From: Podocnemis expansa
Lineage: Eukaryota; Chordata; Testudines; Podocnemididae
Assembly: GCA_007922195.1 (NCBI GenBank)
Contig: ML682227.1
Location: 570,881 to 634,880, forward strand
Reading direction: 5' to 3'
Length of the DNA stretch: 64,000 nt
How positions within the stretch are numbered: the stretch's first letter is position 1; every line of letters begins with the position of its first letter. Below are positions 1 through 11,959 of this stretch, piece after piece. Position numbers and translations under genes: made by a program. The notes under the pieces are model-generated. The model made no database searches, was not told the origin of the DNA, and saw nothing but the letters and a program-made list of their open reading frames with translations.

Positions 1-1229
1 CTCTGTTTGGATGCCTCAGAGGACTGGAGAGTTCCTGGAACATATCCTTTCTGCTAGGTGGGAGAGGTGGGTCACTTCCTTATTTGCTGAAGGTGGTCTG
101 CTGTTTTAGGGACCTTGGCTGTGAGAGGTCCATCTGTATAAGAACAAGAACAGAGCCATTAGTGTCAGTACCTTAACGTATACATGTAAAACAGCCCTTA
201 TTCTTACTGTCCCCCTGTGCAGAGTACAGCTCCTTGATCAGCCTGGGAATGGTGAGTTTGGGAGTTAGGTGGGCTAGATCATTCAAACAAGTCAATGATT
301 TGAGTTCCGGGTGGGTGCTCACTTGGGATACATATCCATGTGCACTGGGAAAACAAATTTCAAATAGTGCCACCATTCTCTTTAGGCTGGAGTCATAGAA
401 GTCAGTATCTCACTCCTTAGAGTTAGCAAGGATGCTAGGATGCATCTCCTCAATGTGAACAGCTTCAGATAAGATCCCTATAATGCATAACTTGGTCCAG
501 GATAATGTGATTTCCACGTGAAATGGGAAAGTGTCCTAGAATGGGAGGGGGAGGGGGGACAGGTGTTGTCACATGGAATCTGAGTTACAGAATCAGTTAC
601 TACCTCTAAGAAAATTTCCTTGAGATCAAACCTGAGGATACTTGCGAAATATTGGAGGGCATTAATGTGTTCTAAGCTGAACTGCCTAAATATGTAAGGA
701 AATCTACTCCTGTACATTTCTATCCTTTCCAATACCTGTATGTTTAGATAAGCTGAGAATCCTCATGCTCCTTGTTCCAGGAGAGAAAGTGTTTGGAGCG
801 TGGAGCTGCCAGGTTCACTTGGGAAGATGAGTCGCAAGTTTTCCACACCTACCAAATGGGAAATTGAACAAAAATTTTAGAACTTCCCATAACTGTAAAG
901 AGGAGGGATGAGTAGCTGCAGAGTGGCAGGGTGCTCAGTGTCCAGAGTGCTCAGGATTAGCATTGTGGAATATTTTTGGAGGCTGTTTAACAGGATTTAG
1001 ACATACAGTAATGTCTACACTGACTTTTTTGCAACAGAATATTGGCAAGAAAAGCTCTCTGCTTCTGATCTAGGTGGATTTATTTTGTCAGCTAAACAGG
1101 GTTAGTTTGTTAACAAAATGATCATTGGGGTGTGTACACCAGAAGTGTTCTGCTGACAAAGGAAAGTGCCACAGTTTTAGTGGTTAGTTAAGAATCACAC
1201 TCTAAGCCCTGGAAAATTAGATTCTGAAG
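1..1229. other. Intergenic DNA, mostly unassigned
   Basis: Moderately AT-rich DNA without a recognisable repeat or gene. Two exon-like reading frames lie on the minus strand (604-735 and 208-344) and are listed separately or discussed in the findings. Nothing else here could be supported. Confidence 0.4.
604..735 (-). other. Candidate coding exon, unknown gene
   Basis: A 132-nt minus-strand segment is flanked by an AG acceptor (at 736-737) and a GT donor (at 602-603). It reads open for exactly 44 codons in phase 0 and contains RFPYIFRQFSLEHINALQYF. The composition is protein-like (amphipathic, rich in F, L and I) and unlike the neighbouring repeats. I do not recognise the family. A second open stretch further downstream on the same strand (208-344, with the good donor ACA|GTAAGA) does not share a compatible phase, so the two cannot be joined directly. 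It could be an exon of a downstream gene or chance. Confidence 0.25.
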
Positions 1230-1616
1230 GTGCATTTACACTGGCAAGGTAGTTTGAATTAAGGAGCCTTAATTCAAATTAATTCAGTCCCCATCCACTG
1301 TAGACTTTTACTAGTTTGAATTAAGGAATTCCTTAATTTGAATTAGTAACACCTATATTTAGTTCAAACTAAGCACTTAGTTTGATTCTTACTTCAAACA
1401 GTGTAGACCAGGACTAAGCCTTAATTTGAGCTAAATAGGTTTGAATGAGGGCAGCTAGTTCAAATTAACAAAATGCACTAATTCACCTTAATATTTAAGT
1501 TGAATTAGTGCATTTTTTAAATTTGACTTACTATGGTTGAGTTTAGATCAAATTAAGGTCAAAGTTTTTAGTTTGACTTTGTTAATTCTAACTAACTTTT
1601 GTACTGTAGAAATAGC
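1230..1616. mobile_element. PIF/Harbinger-type MITE, AATTCGAATT subfamily
   Basis: The left end (GCATTTACACTGGCAA) and the reverse complement of the right end (GCTATTTCTACAGTACAA) are degraded inverted repeats of the family ends GGCTATGTCTACAC. The interior is filled with alternating short palindromic blocks built on AATTAAGGAATTCC and AGTTCAAACTAA. It has no coding capacity. Confidence 0.6.
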
Positions 1617-2930
1617 ATGAGAGATTTATAAGTGAGAAAGTCAAGAACAGACACAGAAAAAGGTTGCAATTAATTGTTTTCTGTAATTTTTGGGGGGGAA
1701 AGGGAATTAGAACAGCACAACTGGCAGGATGAGCAAAGAAGTATATGCTAAGTACATAAGAAAGCATTTAGAAGAGTTGTATGCAAATTGCTGCAGAGTT
1801 TGCTGTATAAAAAAAAATACGAATGGGTTGCAAACTCTTTTCATGGAACATGACAGGCACCATAAAAGCTAGCCAACTTTCCCTGAGGACTGTGGAGCTG
1901 GGCTGAAATGCACCTTGAAGTCTACAACTGACCCATCTAGAATAGACACAACTGGAGAGAGAAGCAATGCAATTCTAAAGCTTTTGGCTCAAATTAGGGC
2001 AAGAAGAAAAAGAGAAGCAACGCCAGACCATGCCCAAGATATGGGAACTAAAAAAAGAGAACTCTCTGCCAGCAGATAACCTCCCTGCAAAAGCCTCCCA
2101 ATGGGAGAAACTCTCATATAGAGAGATGTGGATTGTTCTGTTTGATGCACTTGGTATGGTTGGGTGCAGGTGTGATGCTGTCTGGATTTAGGGGACCATT
2201 TATGATATTATTTCATATCAATATTTCATAACTGCAGTAATCTATATGAGATATGCCATGCTGAGTACTGATAAAAAGGCTATAATTTGCTAAGAATGAT
2301 TATATTGTTTATGTGTAGGTGTCACATCTGTAGTAGAAATTCTGAATATATTTGATATATCTGTATTTCAAATTTGAGTTGTGTTTCTGGAAGAAACCCC
2401 AGCCAGGATGTCTCCAGCTATTATCTCCTTAATGGCCTCTTAAGGAAACTCACAAGTACAGTGGGCCCAGAGAGAAACCTGATAAGTCAAAAGGACTTGC
2501 CATGTGACTCTGGTCTCCAGTTTATTTCTGTAAAATTCCAAACACAGCGTGGAAGAGAGCAGAGGACTTAAAAAGGCAACTGGTATGACGATCATTTTGT
2601 CTTTCAGCACATGCAGCGTTCAGTCAATGCCTACCTCTGGACCTATTCATCTATAACTGAAGCTGTGGCACAAAGAATTGAGACCTGTCCAAGTACCGGC
2701 TCTACACCAGAGGAACTACACAAGCCTGCAGATTCCCTGTTGTACCAAGGATTTGATTCACAGGCACTTTAAAATCATTGCATTATGTGATTTGCTTTAA
2801 TCATTTAACAATATTCTCATAGTATGTTTCTTTCCTTGTCGAATAAACTTTTCATTTTAGTTAATAAAAGATTGGCTGTCAGCATGCTGTATTTGGGTAG
2901 ATTCAAATTCATATTGATCTGGTAAAGTAG
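1617..2930. other. Unassigned DNA; possible old retroelement tail
   Basis: No gene is recognisable. From about 2,330 to 2,880 the sequence ends in two AATAAA-type signals (2,842-2,847 and near 2,865), which looks like the 3' end of an old retroelement or LTR. No partner copy is in the window, so this stays unassigned. Confidence 0.3.
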
Positions 2931-2984
2931 TTGGTTCTTTGGAATCAGAAGAACTCTTTTAGGCAAAAAGCATGGAGTTTTGTC

Positions 2985-3640
2985 TGTAACCCTTCCGCCA
3001 GTGCAGGCTGGCAGAACAAGGGCCAGGTTCTATATCTAGGGGTTTCCCACAATGTAACACCACCAACCATCTTGAGCCCCCACGCAGATTTCTGGGAATC
3101 CTGCACTGTTCCCTGGGCACCCCAATGGGGTAAGGCTTCCGCACTCGCAAGCATGAGTCTGAATGTAGCAAACAGACCTTTAATAGTAGTAAAATGTAAT
3201 GTAAAAGGCCAAATAACAGAGATCAGCACTGATCTAGAAAATCAGTACAGAGCAAAGTTCCTAACAACCCAAACAACATAACAGAACATACAAAACTTAA
3301 CGCAAAGTCTTTCAACATGATCCCACATATCATAACAGCAAATGTAAACCCATTAGCAAAATTAGCACTGATCTGGAGAATCAGTGCTAACTAGGCTCCC
3401 AACCCACCCTAGGGTACATAGGGAGTGTCTTTCATATCAACTGTCCACCAGTGCTAACCACTGGTTACTCGCTCCATCCTCTAGTACCATCCCTTAGCTC
3501 TGCTCACCAGTCACTCACACCACCCAGTTTGCTGCTCTCATCATCTGCCAGCTAGACCTAATGATCACTCATGCCACCCAGTTTGCTGCTCTCACTGTTC
3601 ACTGGCTTCTTCATCTTCTGTTCTCTCTTTCCTCAACCGA
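2985..3640 (+). repeat. LTR-like dispersed repeat, copy A
   Basis: This segment aligns by eye with 6,095-6,790: both contain the order GGTTCTATRTCTAGGG, ACACCACCAAC, TTGAGCCC, a purine/pyrimidine block ending in GCAAGCA, then CTTTTAATAG and a GCACTGAY..AGATCCAGT-like block. The last part (about 3,450-3,640) is a degenerate tandem of a unit like CACTCACACCACCCAGTTTG. No protein is encoded. The family name is unknown to me; LTR is a guess from the paired same-orientation copies. Confidence 0.5.
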
Positions 3641-3858
3641 ACACCTAAAGGATCATCTGGAAGACAAAAGGACTTTGAAGGGGGGGAAGGAATCCCATGC
3701 AGTGGGGATATCATTTACCACCCCCATTCATAAATTATATTCTAAATGTTCATACCCTATGTATAGCTTGACCAAAAGCACAAGAAACCTAAATCATCCT
3801 GTTAACACAACCTCTGCCTTTTAACCATTATTTCCATCTTCTGTAGAACCCTAAATAA

Positions 3859-5153
3859 TATTCCTGTGGGGAATTCTGCACAAGACAGAACTTATGCAGA
3901 ATTAACATTCTAGGTAAAATTTCAGGCTTCCTTCTCAGAATTGGGGCTGTTAACCTTATCATGGCTATTAGGGCCACTGGACTCTTCTTCAGAGCCCAGC
4001 TTTCCAGCTCACAGTGAGCGGTAGGCCCAACCAGCAGGAATGAATTACACACTCTAGCTATCTGACTTGATCTGCATCTATCTGGGGTCAAGTTAGGGCC
4101 TGGGACAGCCAACTCTGGCAAAGGGTGAGGAAGGACAGAGCCACACCACATTGGCTATGTCTACACATACATTGTTATTTCAAAATAAGTTATTTCAAAA
4201 TAAAGTCCTTATTTCGAAATAAGTTAATTCGAATTAAGAAAATGTTAATTCGAATTAAGGGAAAGCCTGCTATCGAAATGGCTGTTATTTCAAAATAGTT
4301 ATTTCAAAATAAGGCCATTTGGACATGTTGTTTCAAAACAGTTGTTTCGAAACAATGGTGTTGTTTCAAAACAACATGTCCAAACAGCTTTATTTCGAAA
4401 TAACCATTTCAAAATAACAGCCATTTCAAAATGAATGGGGTTTAAGCTGTTTCGAAATGATGGTTCTTATTTTGAAATGACAGAGCCCATCATTTCGAAA
4501 TAAGAAAATGTCATGTGGACCTAATCTTTTTTATTTCGAAATAACACTGGTTATTTCAAAATAAAAGAGATGTGTGGACATACAATTGCGTTCCTCAGAG
4601 GGACAGTTAAAAAAAAGGTTGGTGGAGTAAAAATTCTTAAGGGAGAGGGATGTCCTGAGGTTGAACTATGGATGTGTCCTGCAGCTGGGCTCCGGGGAAA
4701 GAGGTGTGGGTGTCTGTGCTGGGGTGCCACATAGCTATACTTTGGGAGGAGGAAGGTGCAGGTGTCTCGGCTCTGGGGGTGCCTCATGCCTGGGTTCTGG
4801 GGTGTGTGGGATTTTGGGTCGAGGAATGCCCTCTGGCTGCGCTCTGGGGAGGGGATGCAGGTGTTTGGATTCTGTGGAGCCCCATACAGTTTCCATTAAG
4901 CACCCTTCAACTGGAGTGGGTGTCATAGGTGGTGCTTTTACTCTGTGTTGCCAGGGGAACCTTTTTTTCTTTTCTATATTGTTGACATATTTGTTGACAG
5001 GTTTTTGGAAATAAATGACCAAAATGTAACTGAAACTGAAGTGATTATACTGCTTCATTTCGATAAATTAAAATAGGCAGAATTTTGCAGAATTTTAAAA
5101 TATTGTGTGCTGAATTTTTAAATTTGTTGGTGCAGTATCCCTCCAGGAGTAGA
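3859..5153. mobile_element. DNA transposon remnant with 20-bp class inverted ends
   Basis: The left end reads ATTCCTGTGGGGAATTCTGC. The reverse complement of the right end reads ATTCTACTCCTGGAGGGATA followed by CTGCACC, giving an imperfect inverted repeat. Subterminal AT-rich sequence (repeated GAATTTTGCAGAATTTT at 5,080-5,100) is typical of a nonautonomous element. A Harbinger MITE (4,153-4,583) is nested inside, and a G-rich low-complexity core (4,640-4,930) follows. The open frames across the core are not genes. Confidence 0.45.
4153..4583. mobile_element. PIF/Harbinger-type MITE, TTCGAAATAA subfamily
   Basis: The element begins GGCTATGTCTACACATAC and its right end, read in reverse complement, gives TATGTCCACACATCTC. 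Between them lie many copies of TTATTTCGAAATAA and TTTCAAAATAA in both orientations. These are the same subterminal words as in the 3.9-kb Harbinger element at 16,281-20,220, so this is a likely nonautonomous relative. It sits inside the older element at 3,859-5,153. Confidence 0.75.
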
Positions 5154-6090
5154 ATAAGGAAAACTGGGGGAAGAGAGAAGATTGTACAGAGAGCCTCTTA
5201 TGGGGAAAATCAGAAATCCTGGGAAGCCTTATAAAAAACCTGATTGTGTCTGCTAAGCATCACTATTATTAACCCTTGAGCTGTGATTCATGACCTCTGT
5301 CCTTGATGGCTGGATGCTACTCCATTAGCAACTACTGCCTCAGTGGTGATAATCTCTCACATGGATCATTTGTTTTGCCAGATGGGGCTGCCTTCCCATG
5401 GCTATCACAATAAGGCTCTATTTATTTCACAAAGCCCCAACATTTTTCCTTCTCTGTGTGGCATGAAGTATGCTGAAGCCTTCTCCTGTCACCAGAAAAT
5501 ATGGGAGAGTCTGAGTGGTTTCACTGTATATTAAAGCAAAGACAAAAGGTGTATTTGCTGCCAGAATGCCTTTTAACTCTGTTCTGTGTACTATCCTTTA
5601 GCACACAGAGCAGAATCCCACTTTGTCAAATGGAAGTGGGATTTTTTTCCATGAAAGTTCATGTGATAAAAGAGTTTTTTAGTCTTTAAAAGTGCCATAG
5701 GAGTCCTTGTTTGCTTTACACATTGCAAAAGGCACCACTGGGCACAAGCCAAATCCAAAGATTTGAATGCCCCACTTGACATTTCACACTTGCATATCAT
5801 TTGTAGGGTACAGTTTTTAAAAGTCCAGTGAGGACAAAGGTACTATACATTCTTATAGCACCTGCATGCCACTTCTTTGTTTGGATGCTATTATTTCTCA
5901 AATGATATACCATCTTCATTCACACCATTCCTTCAGATGATCCCACTTAGCCAGAAGCTCTCCAAATTACTGAAGCTGCTAGTCACTTGTCTCAGACCTT
6001 AGACAATACTGTGCCATGTGTTGGCTGGAATGAACACTAAAGAATTGTGTGAAAGTCTCCTTCTTCCTCCTTTGTGCTTTGAAATTAATT
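5154..6090. other. Unassigned DNA with a foldback-family fragment
   Basis: The only identifiable piece is at about 5,630-5,725, a truncated copy of the foldback repeat family (contains AAAAGTGCCATAGGAGTCC). The remainder shows no gene or repeat I can name. Confidence 0.4.
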
Positions 6091-6094
6091 GCTT

Positions 6095-6790
6095 ATGCAA
6101 CCCTTTCGTCCAGCCAAGGTGGCAGCAGCAAAGGACTGGGTTCTATGTCTAGGGATTCCCAAACAATGTTACAACACCAACTGGCTTGAGCCCACCCCCA
6201 GCCTCCTGGGAAATCATGCACTATTCCGTAGGTACCCTAAAGGGCAATGCTTCCCTTCTTGCAAGCACGCATCTGGGTGCAGTACATAAAGCTTTTAATA
6301 GCATCATAAAGAGACTTCATGGAGGCAATATCAAAACTGGCACTGACTTAGAGATCCAGTGCAGGACAGAATTCCCACAAAACCCAGTAAACAGAACTCA
6401 CTCTATCCCCGTGCATGTAGAGCATGTCCTTTACTTCCCCATTACCCCCTACTGACCATCATATTTTTTGTGTCTACCTATTGAAGGGGTGGGGGTCCCT
6501 CAATTCTCCCCTCCAGTTGTCTTCTGCCACTACTGGGTCCACTCACACCATGCACTGGCTGCCCCACCCACTGACTGCTGGCACTGTCTGGTGGTCATCA
6601 TGCCTCCCACTGGCCACTCACACCATCTGCTGGCTGCTGCAACCGCTGACCAGTCACTCACCTCCTCCGCTGGCCACTTGCATCCCCCCTCTTGCCATCT
6701 GCTGGCTGCTTACACCATCCACTGGCTGTTGGCACCACCTGCTGGTCACTCACACCACAGTCTGCCGGCAATTCAGCTCTTAACCTCCAG
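6095..6790 (+). repeat. LTR-like dispersed repeat, copy B
   Basis: Second copy of the repeat at 2,985-3,640, same orientation, about 3.1 kb away. It contains GGTTCTATGTCTAGGG at 6,138 and the CTTTTAATAG block near 6,292. The 3' part (about 6,540-6,775) is a degenerate minisatellite of units like CTGGCCACTCACACCATCTG. Open frames over the minisatellite are low-complexity artefacts. Confidence 0.5.
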
Positions 6791-6799
6791 CAATTTCAG

Positions 6800-7270
6800 C
6801 TCCAGACTTCAGCTTCAGGACACTGGAGACTGCTTCTCTGATCAAAAATAACAAAGAAGACTCCACAAAGAGTCATTTAGTCTATTTTTAACAATGGACA
6901 GGGGATTAGGCATTGCCTAAAGCACAGTTCTTCAGCAGAATTTATGCTACCCCACCTCTCTTGCTTTTACAAGACTGAAAAATAGGTTTCCTCACTCTTC
7001 TGAATTCTGTGTTGCTGATGGTGATGTTTCCATCAGATAGGCTAAAGAGAGTTCATATAATCAAAGGGTAGCATATCATGAAAAGACAATATTTCATTCT
7101 CATCTTCAGTTAAAACACAGGTATTGAAGGATTTATGATCCAAACCAGACACATATACAATTTACCATCATGTCCAGCACCTATGCAGCAAAATTATGCC
7201 AAGTACTTAATTGCACTCATGCAAATACAAAACCTTTGCAGATTGGTGACTCCCCTTTTAGCTGCTAAGG
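6800..7270. other. Unassigned intergenic DNA
   Basis: No gene, RNA or repeat identified in this stretch. Confidence 0.4.
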
Positions 7271-7289
7271 AAGAGACAGAGACAGCTTT

Positions 7290-8022
7290 TGGGGTAAGTG
7301 AAGCAGGCCATTGCCTAGGGCCCTGAGCAGTAAGTGGGCCCTGTAGCAGTCGCCTGCTTCACTTACACTAGCACTTGGGGGGCCATGGACTGGCAGGGCC
7401 AGAAGCTGAGCCCCCTCTGCCTGCCCAGCCGGCGTCTCTGCAGCAGGGGCGAGCACTGCTGCCTGTGCACACCCAGCCAGTCGCGCCTCCCCAGGGGGAG
7501 GGAGGAGAGCAGCCAGCGTGGGGCTGTGGCTTGCCAGGAGTGGGGGCCCCTGGAGTGGGCATCTCTGAAGAGTTCAGGCCACTTTGCCTCTGGGCATCCC
7601 AGGCCTGAGCCAGGGGCTAGGGGTGAGGCTGCCTCTATTCAGGCCTGGGGTGGCCAGGGGCGAAGCATCCTGAACTCTTTGGAGTGGGCCACTTCAGGGG
7701 CTCCACTGCCAGCAAGCCGCAGCACCGTGCCAGCTGCTCTCCTCCCCATAGGCAGGCACGGCCAGATGGGGGTAGGCAGGGGGCACTGCTCTGCCCCCAC
7801 TGCAGAGACACCAGACAGGCAAGTGGGTGGCACAGCTTCTGGCCCTGGAGGTCCATGGCCCACCCCCCACTCCTCCCCTGTGGGAACTGGGAATGTGTGT
7901 GGGGTGCTTAGGGTGGCAGTGGGGGCCCAGGGCCCTAGTGAGGGCAGCATTGGGCCAATAGGGGGGCCCATAAAGGGCCTTCACCTAGGGCCCCTACTTG
8001 CCTAAGGCCGCCTCTGGCAAGA
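7290..8022. mobile_element. GC-rich hAT-like nonautonomous remnant
   Basis: A sharp GC-rich island. The right boundary read in reverse complement begins CAGAGGCGGCCTTAGGC, a hAT-like terminus. GCCTAGGGCCC-type words lie in inverted orientation near both ends (7,314 and 7,984). No target duplication could be confirmed because the left end is unclear. The long open frames on both strands here follow from GC richness. Confidence 0.4.
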
Positions 8023-8169
8023 GAAGTGTTCAGCCTCAGTCTAGAAGACCTTGCTTGCCACTTGGTGTTTTCTCTTGTCTCAGCACCCCCTCCCTCCCCC
8101 CAATACTCAGGCAATTCCCTCTAAGCCTTTGAAGGGAAGAGGCATTATTTAGAAGAGGGAATGGGCAGT

Positions 8170-8320
8170 AAAGTCTCTGTTTCTCACTGTTTACCTGACT
8201 CTGGCACATACGGCAACTTAACTGTTCTGTGTCTCAAAAATAGAGGAGAGTAAATGCATACCTGCCACACAGAAAGCTTGTGAAACCTAATGAGTAAAGC
8301 ATTTTGAGATCTTTGGATAA
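8170..8320. repeat. MIR-like SINE fragment
   Basis: Contains a MIR-core-like order of words: a TACCTGCCACACAG block, then AATGAGTAAAGCATTTTGAG and ATCTTTGGATAAATG. This matches the tail half of the core-SINE family known from all amniotes. It is diverged. Confidence 0.4.
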
Positions 8321-8499
8321 ATGTTTTAAGTATTACTTTTATTTTTATTTTATTAATAAGAGTTATCACTTTATCCTTTTGGGGGGGGTTAAAGCACCGT
8401 ACCAAGTAAATGGCATTTTCTTCTAAGAAATCTCAAGCAATAAATAAAGTTGTTACTCTTTAAGTGCCACAGGACTCCTTGGTTGTTTCATATGCCCAA

Positions 8500-9085
8500 A
8501 TGTAGCCCCTCTCTTGGGTGGAATGTAGGAGCTGTTCCATGTCAGTGACACTATATAACAGTTAATCAAGACATACAACTCTTTAAAGATTAACAGAGTG
8601 ATTGTTCTAATTCCTTTACGCAACTTATGTCTTACTTAAGAGTTACCCATGTCACAGCAGCTGTTACTACTCATGAATATAGAAGAAATCACTACTTAAA
8701 GAACATATTTTATTGAATGCCCTGTGTTCATTTATCAGTCATCTGTTCAAAAGCCTTCCCTACCTTTAATAATAAGTTACAATTTATATATCACTGGTAA
8801 TCACAAAGGGTTTCAAAAAGCCTAATGACTAATAAGCTGTCATACAAAATATACTCAAAATCTATGGCTATCAGTGAGATGCACTCATCTCTGGTGTGGA
8901 ACATGTCTGACAACATGGACCATCACTAAACAACTGCTTAACAATGCAAGTAGAGACAAAGGCTATATTCTCTTGGAAACCTCTGGAAGAATTGAGGGAG
9001 CCTAAATGTAAATTATTATACTAAAAATGTGTCAACTCCAGTCATTGGAATTAATATGTCTACACTTTCACAAAGTGTGTCCTAA
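8500..9085. other. Unassigned intergenic DNA
   Basis: AT-rich sequence with no recognisable feature. A 40-bp scrap of the foldback family lies just before it (about 8,455-8,495). Confidence 0.4.
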
Positions 9086-9089
9086 AAGA

Positions 9090-9282
9090 TGGAGCAAAGC
9101 AGTGGGATCAGGAGACTGGGGTTTTATTGCCAGTTCTGCTGCTTAGTGCCTTTGGGAAAATCGTTTTCCCTTTCAGTACCTTGGTTCCCTCATCTGTAAA
9201 ATGGGGATAATGACATTAACCCCCCCCCCATGTAAGGTGCATTGTGGTCTCCTGATGGAAAGTGTTATATAAGTGTTAAGTT
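9090..9282. repeat. MIR-like SINE
   Basis: Recognised from CTCATCTGTAAAATGGGGAT preceded by a GTTTTATTGCCAGTTCTGCTG block and followed by an AAGTGTTATATAAGTGTTA tail. This is the order of the MIR core-SINE. An AC-rich run interrupts it at 9,219-9,229. Confidence 0.6.
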
Positions 9283-9284
9283 AC

Positions 9285-10402
9285 AAAGGGGCAGCTGTGT
9301 TAGTCTAGTTCAGTACAACAAACGAGGGCTACGTCTACACTTCCGAATAGTCCAGACTAAGGAGGCTTAGGCTGGACTAATTTGACCCATGTCTACACTA
9401 GCCTTTCATTAGTTCAAACTAAAAAGCAAAGCTTAGTTTGAAATGTTTAGTTCAAACTTAGCATTTAGTTTAAACTTTAGTTCGAACTAGGGCAATGTAG
9501 ACGCCTTAGATCGAACTTAAACAGTTTGAACTAAGCAGTTATTTCAAGTTAACCATGTTTTTTAGTTTGAACTAAATTTTAGTTTGAATTAGCTGTGCTT
9601 TTTTAGTTTAAACTAACTTTTCAGTACAAACTAAAAAACGTGGCTAGTTTGAACTATAAAGCCTCATTTACTCTGAACTAACTTGTGGTTAATTCAAATT
9701 AACCTGGAACTGCTTAATTCAGACTAAGCAAGTCCAAACTAAGCTTTCTAATGTAGACATAGTCAAGGGGTCCTGTGGCACTTAAAGACTAACACATTTA
9801 TTTATTTCATGAGCTTTCATGGGAGAAAATTCCACTTCATCAGATGCTTTGAAGATGGGGTAACTCACAGAGTGGGAGGAAATAAATGCAGGGAAGTGTA
9901 AGTCATAGGAACAGGTCACACTGTAACAGCAAATCAAAACAGTTGTAGAGATTCAAACACTGAGGATCAGCATACAGAGGAAGATGAGGTCAAATCACCT
10001 GCTGTACTGAGACAAAAGTCCAATGTCCCTAGTATGTCCTAAAATGATGCAACTGAACTTCCAAATAAATTCATTCTCCGCAGCTTTTCTTTGAAGCCTT
10101 GATGTGTTATTCATCTGCCTGAGCACTGCAATTAGCAAAACATTAATGGAGTGATCACAAAAATTGAAATGGTGACCCACCAGCTTTTAGAACAGGTGTC
10201 ATTGACACAGCTCCTTAAAGAACAACACCCCTACTATCATGCTGGGACGTTGAGGTCAATAGTAAATCATAGAGAAAAGCACCTCCTACTAATCACTAGC
10301 ATTACTTCAAGCATCTGATGAAGTGGGATTTTCTCCCATGAAAGCTCATGCATAAATACATTTGTTAGTCTTTAAAAGTGCCACAGGACTCCTTGTTGTT
10401 TA
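9285..10402. mobile_element. Foldback DNA element, near full length, with nested MITE
   Basis: The ends are inverted copies of each other: the left contains GGAGTCC/GGGGTCCTGTGGCACTTAAAG and ATGAGCTTTCATGGGAG, the right contains CTCCCATGAAAGCTCATG and AAGTGCCACAGGACTCC. About 450 bp of non-palindromic interior separates them (9,860-10,310). A Harbinger MITE (9,327-9,764) is inserted close to the left tip. No coding capacity. At least nine further truncated or collapsed copies are in the window, so this is an abundant family. Confidence 0.65.
9327..9764. mobile_element. PIF/Harbinger-type MITE, AGTTCGAACTAA subfamily
   Basis: Starts GGCTACGTCTACACTTCC; the reverse complement of the right end is GACTATGTCTACATTAG. 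The 3-bp flanks GAG and AAG fit a degraded 3-bp target duplication. The interior alternates AGTTCGAACT- and AGTTTGAACT-like palindromes. It interrupts the foldback element at 9,285-10,402, so it is the younger insertion. Confidence 0.75.
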
Positions 10403-10739
10403 GCATTACTCCATGCCCCTTTCCTTTCATGTAATATTTTCAATGGTTGAACACACTTAAAGGATCTGATATGCAGCATGCAGGTCTATCTTGTCCTGAT
10501 GAGGCTTGAATAGATTATGAGCGGGCTAGTTATTTTTTCTGCAGTTGCCCATCTGAAGTCAAAGTACAGTAGTAGGATTCAGCCCTATGACGATAGAGGT
10601 TAATTTTCCCCTTGCCTCATGAAAACACACTGAACCAAAAATCATACAGTGCTGTTAAGTGCTAAAAAGCTTATTCGTGACTGGATACTTAGAACAATTA
10701 ATATGAACTATAATGGTGAAAGAGCACAAGCCAGAATAG

Positions 10740-11640
10740 CTAAAGGACAGGTTAAAGATATTTAGATAAGTTTGCAGATGACACAAAAATTTAGGGTAGT
10801 GCTAAATAATGTGGATGATGGGTCACTGAATCAGAGCAATTTGGATCACTTTGTAAACCGGAAGCAAACTATATGTGCTTTAATACAGCAAAATGTAAAT
10901 AGACGCATATAGGATCAAAGAATGTAGACATACTTAAAGGACTGGGAACTTTATTCTGTAAAGCAGTGTCTCTGACAAAGATTTTGGATTTTTGTTGGAT
11001 ATTCAGCTGAATATAAGCTCCTGGTGCAATTCTTTGATCAAAAGGACTAATCTGATCTTTGAATGTATAAACAGGAGAACCTGGAGTAGGGGTAGAAAGT
11101 TATTTTATCTCTGTATTTGGCAGCAGTGACACCACTGCTGGAATGCTGCATCTAGTTCTGGTGTCCAGAAGTCAAAAAGAATGTGGAGAAATCGGAGAGA
11201 GTTCAGAGAAGAGCATAAGAATGATTAAAGATTTAGAAAACAAACTTTACAGTGATAGACTCAAGGACTTCTTATCTATCACAAGAGAATGTTAAATAGA
11301 AAATTTATTACCTACATGGGTAAAACATGTTTCACTTTAACGGAAAAAGTTATAACATGTCCCATTGGTGAAAGTTGAATCTGGACAAAATTTAGAGTGG
11401 AAATAAGGAATAAGTTTTGAACAGGGTTTGAACATTGTTCTAATTAACCATTAGAACAATCTTCCAAGGTCATGGTGGATTCTCCATTGCTGGCAATGTT
11501 AAAATCAATATTGGATTTTTTTTTAATGTCTGCTCTAAAAGTTACTTGGAGGAAATTCTATGGTCTGTGTTACAGGATGTCAAACTAGATTGTAATAGTT
11601 TCTTTTGGCCTTGTAATCAATGCATGTATTGCACAATCAG
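10740..11640 (+). mobile_element. Old CR1 LINE 3' fragment
   Basis: The nucleotide order matches the 3' third of the CR1 copy at 48.7-52.2 kb: AAGTTTGCAGATGACAC (the codons of the FADD reverse-transcriptase motif), a GGATCA..AATTTGGATCACTTTGTAAA block, CACTGCTGGAATGCTGCATC, and a 3' end near CAAACTAGATTGTAATAG. Heavily mutated; no open frame survives. Confidence 0.65.
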
Positions 11641-11959
11641 TGTGTAAGATAATGCAGCTATAACAGACACCATGGATTTGTGAGCGACACATCATTCCAA
11701 ACCATTTTCACCTCTACCAGGGTTACTAACTGAGTTAACAGAGGGTTGGGGAAAAGCTTGGGTGTTGCTACATCCAAAAAATGATTCAGGACAACCCTCC
11801 TCCCTCAGACGTAGGCTCCAGGGCCTGTGCCACCTGCATAGTCTGAAGGCAGCCCTCTACCCTAGAAGCTGCTTTACTGACATGAAACAATTTGCCATAC
11901 ATGAACTGAAATTAAATAGTCAAAAAATCAATATGAGTTTATAAACACCATTTGATTTT

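Noticed and set aside
1230..1616. CRISPR-like array of short repeats
   Set aside because: The repeated words are palindromic MITE interior with no regular spacers, in a vertebrate genome.
2984..6480. Endogenous retrovirus with gag/pol between the two LTR-like repeats
   Set aside because: No retroviral protein motif lies between them; the interval holds a DNA transposon and a MITE.
6424..6851. Two overlapping frames rich in His, Pro and Leu with repeats
   Set aside because: They translate the degenerate minisatellite of repeat copy B.
7334..8005. A 223-codon plus-strand open frame with overlapping minus-strand frames
   Set aside because: All lie in a GC-rich repeat island; there is no domain, no splice context, and stops are depleted on both strands by composition.
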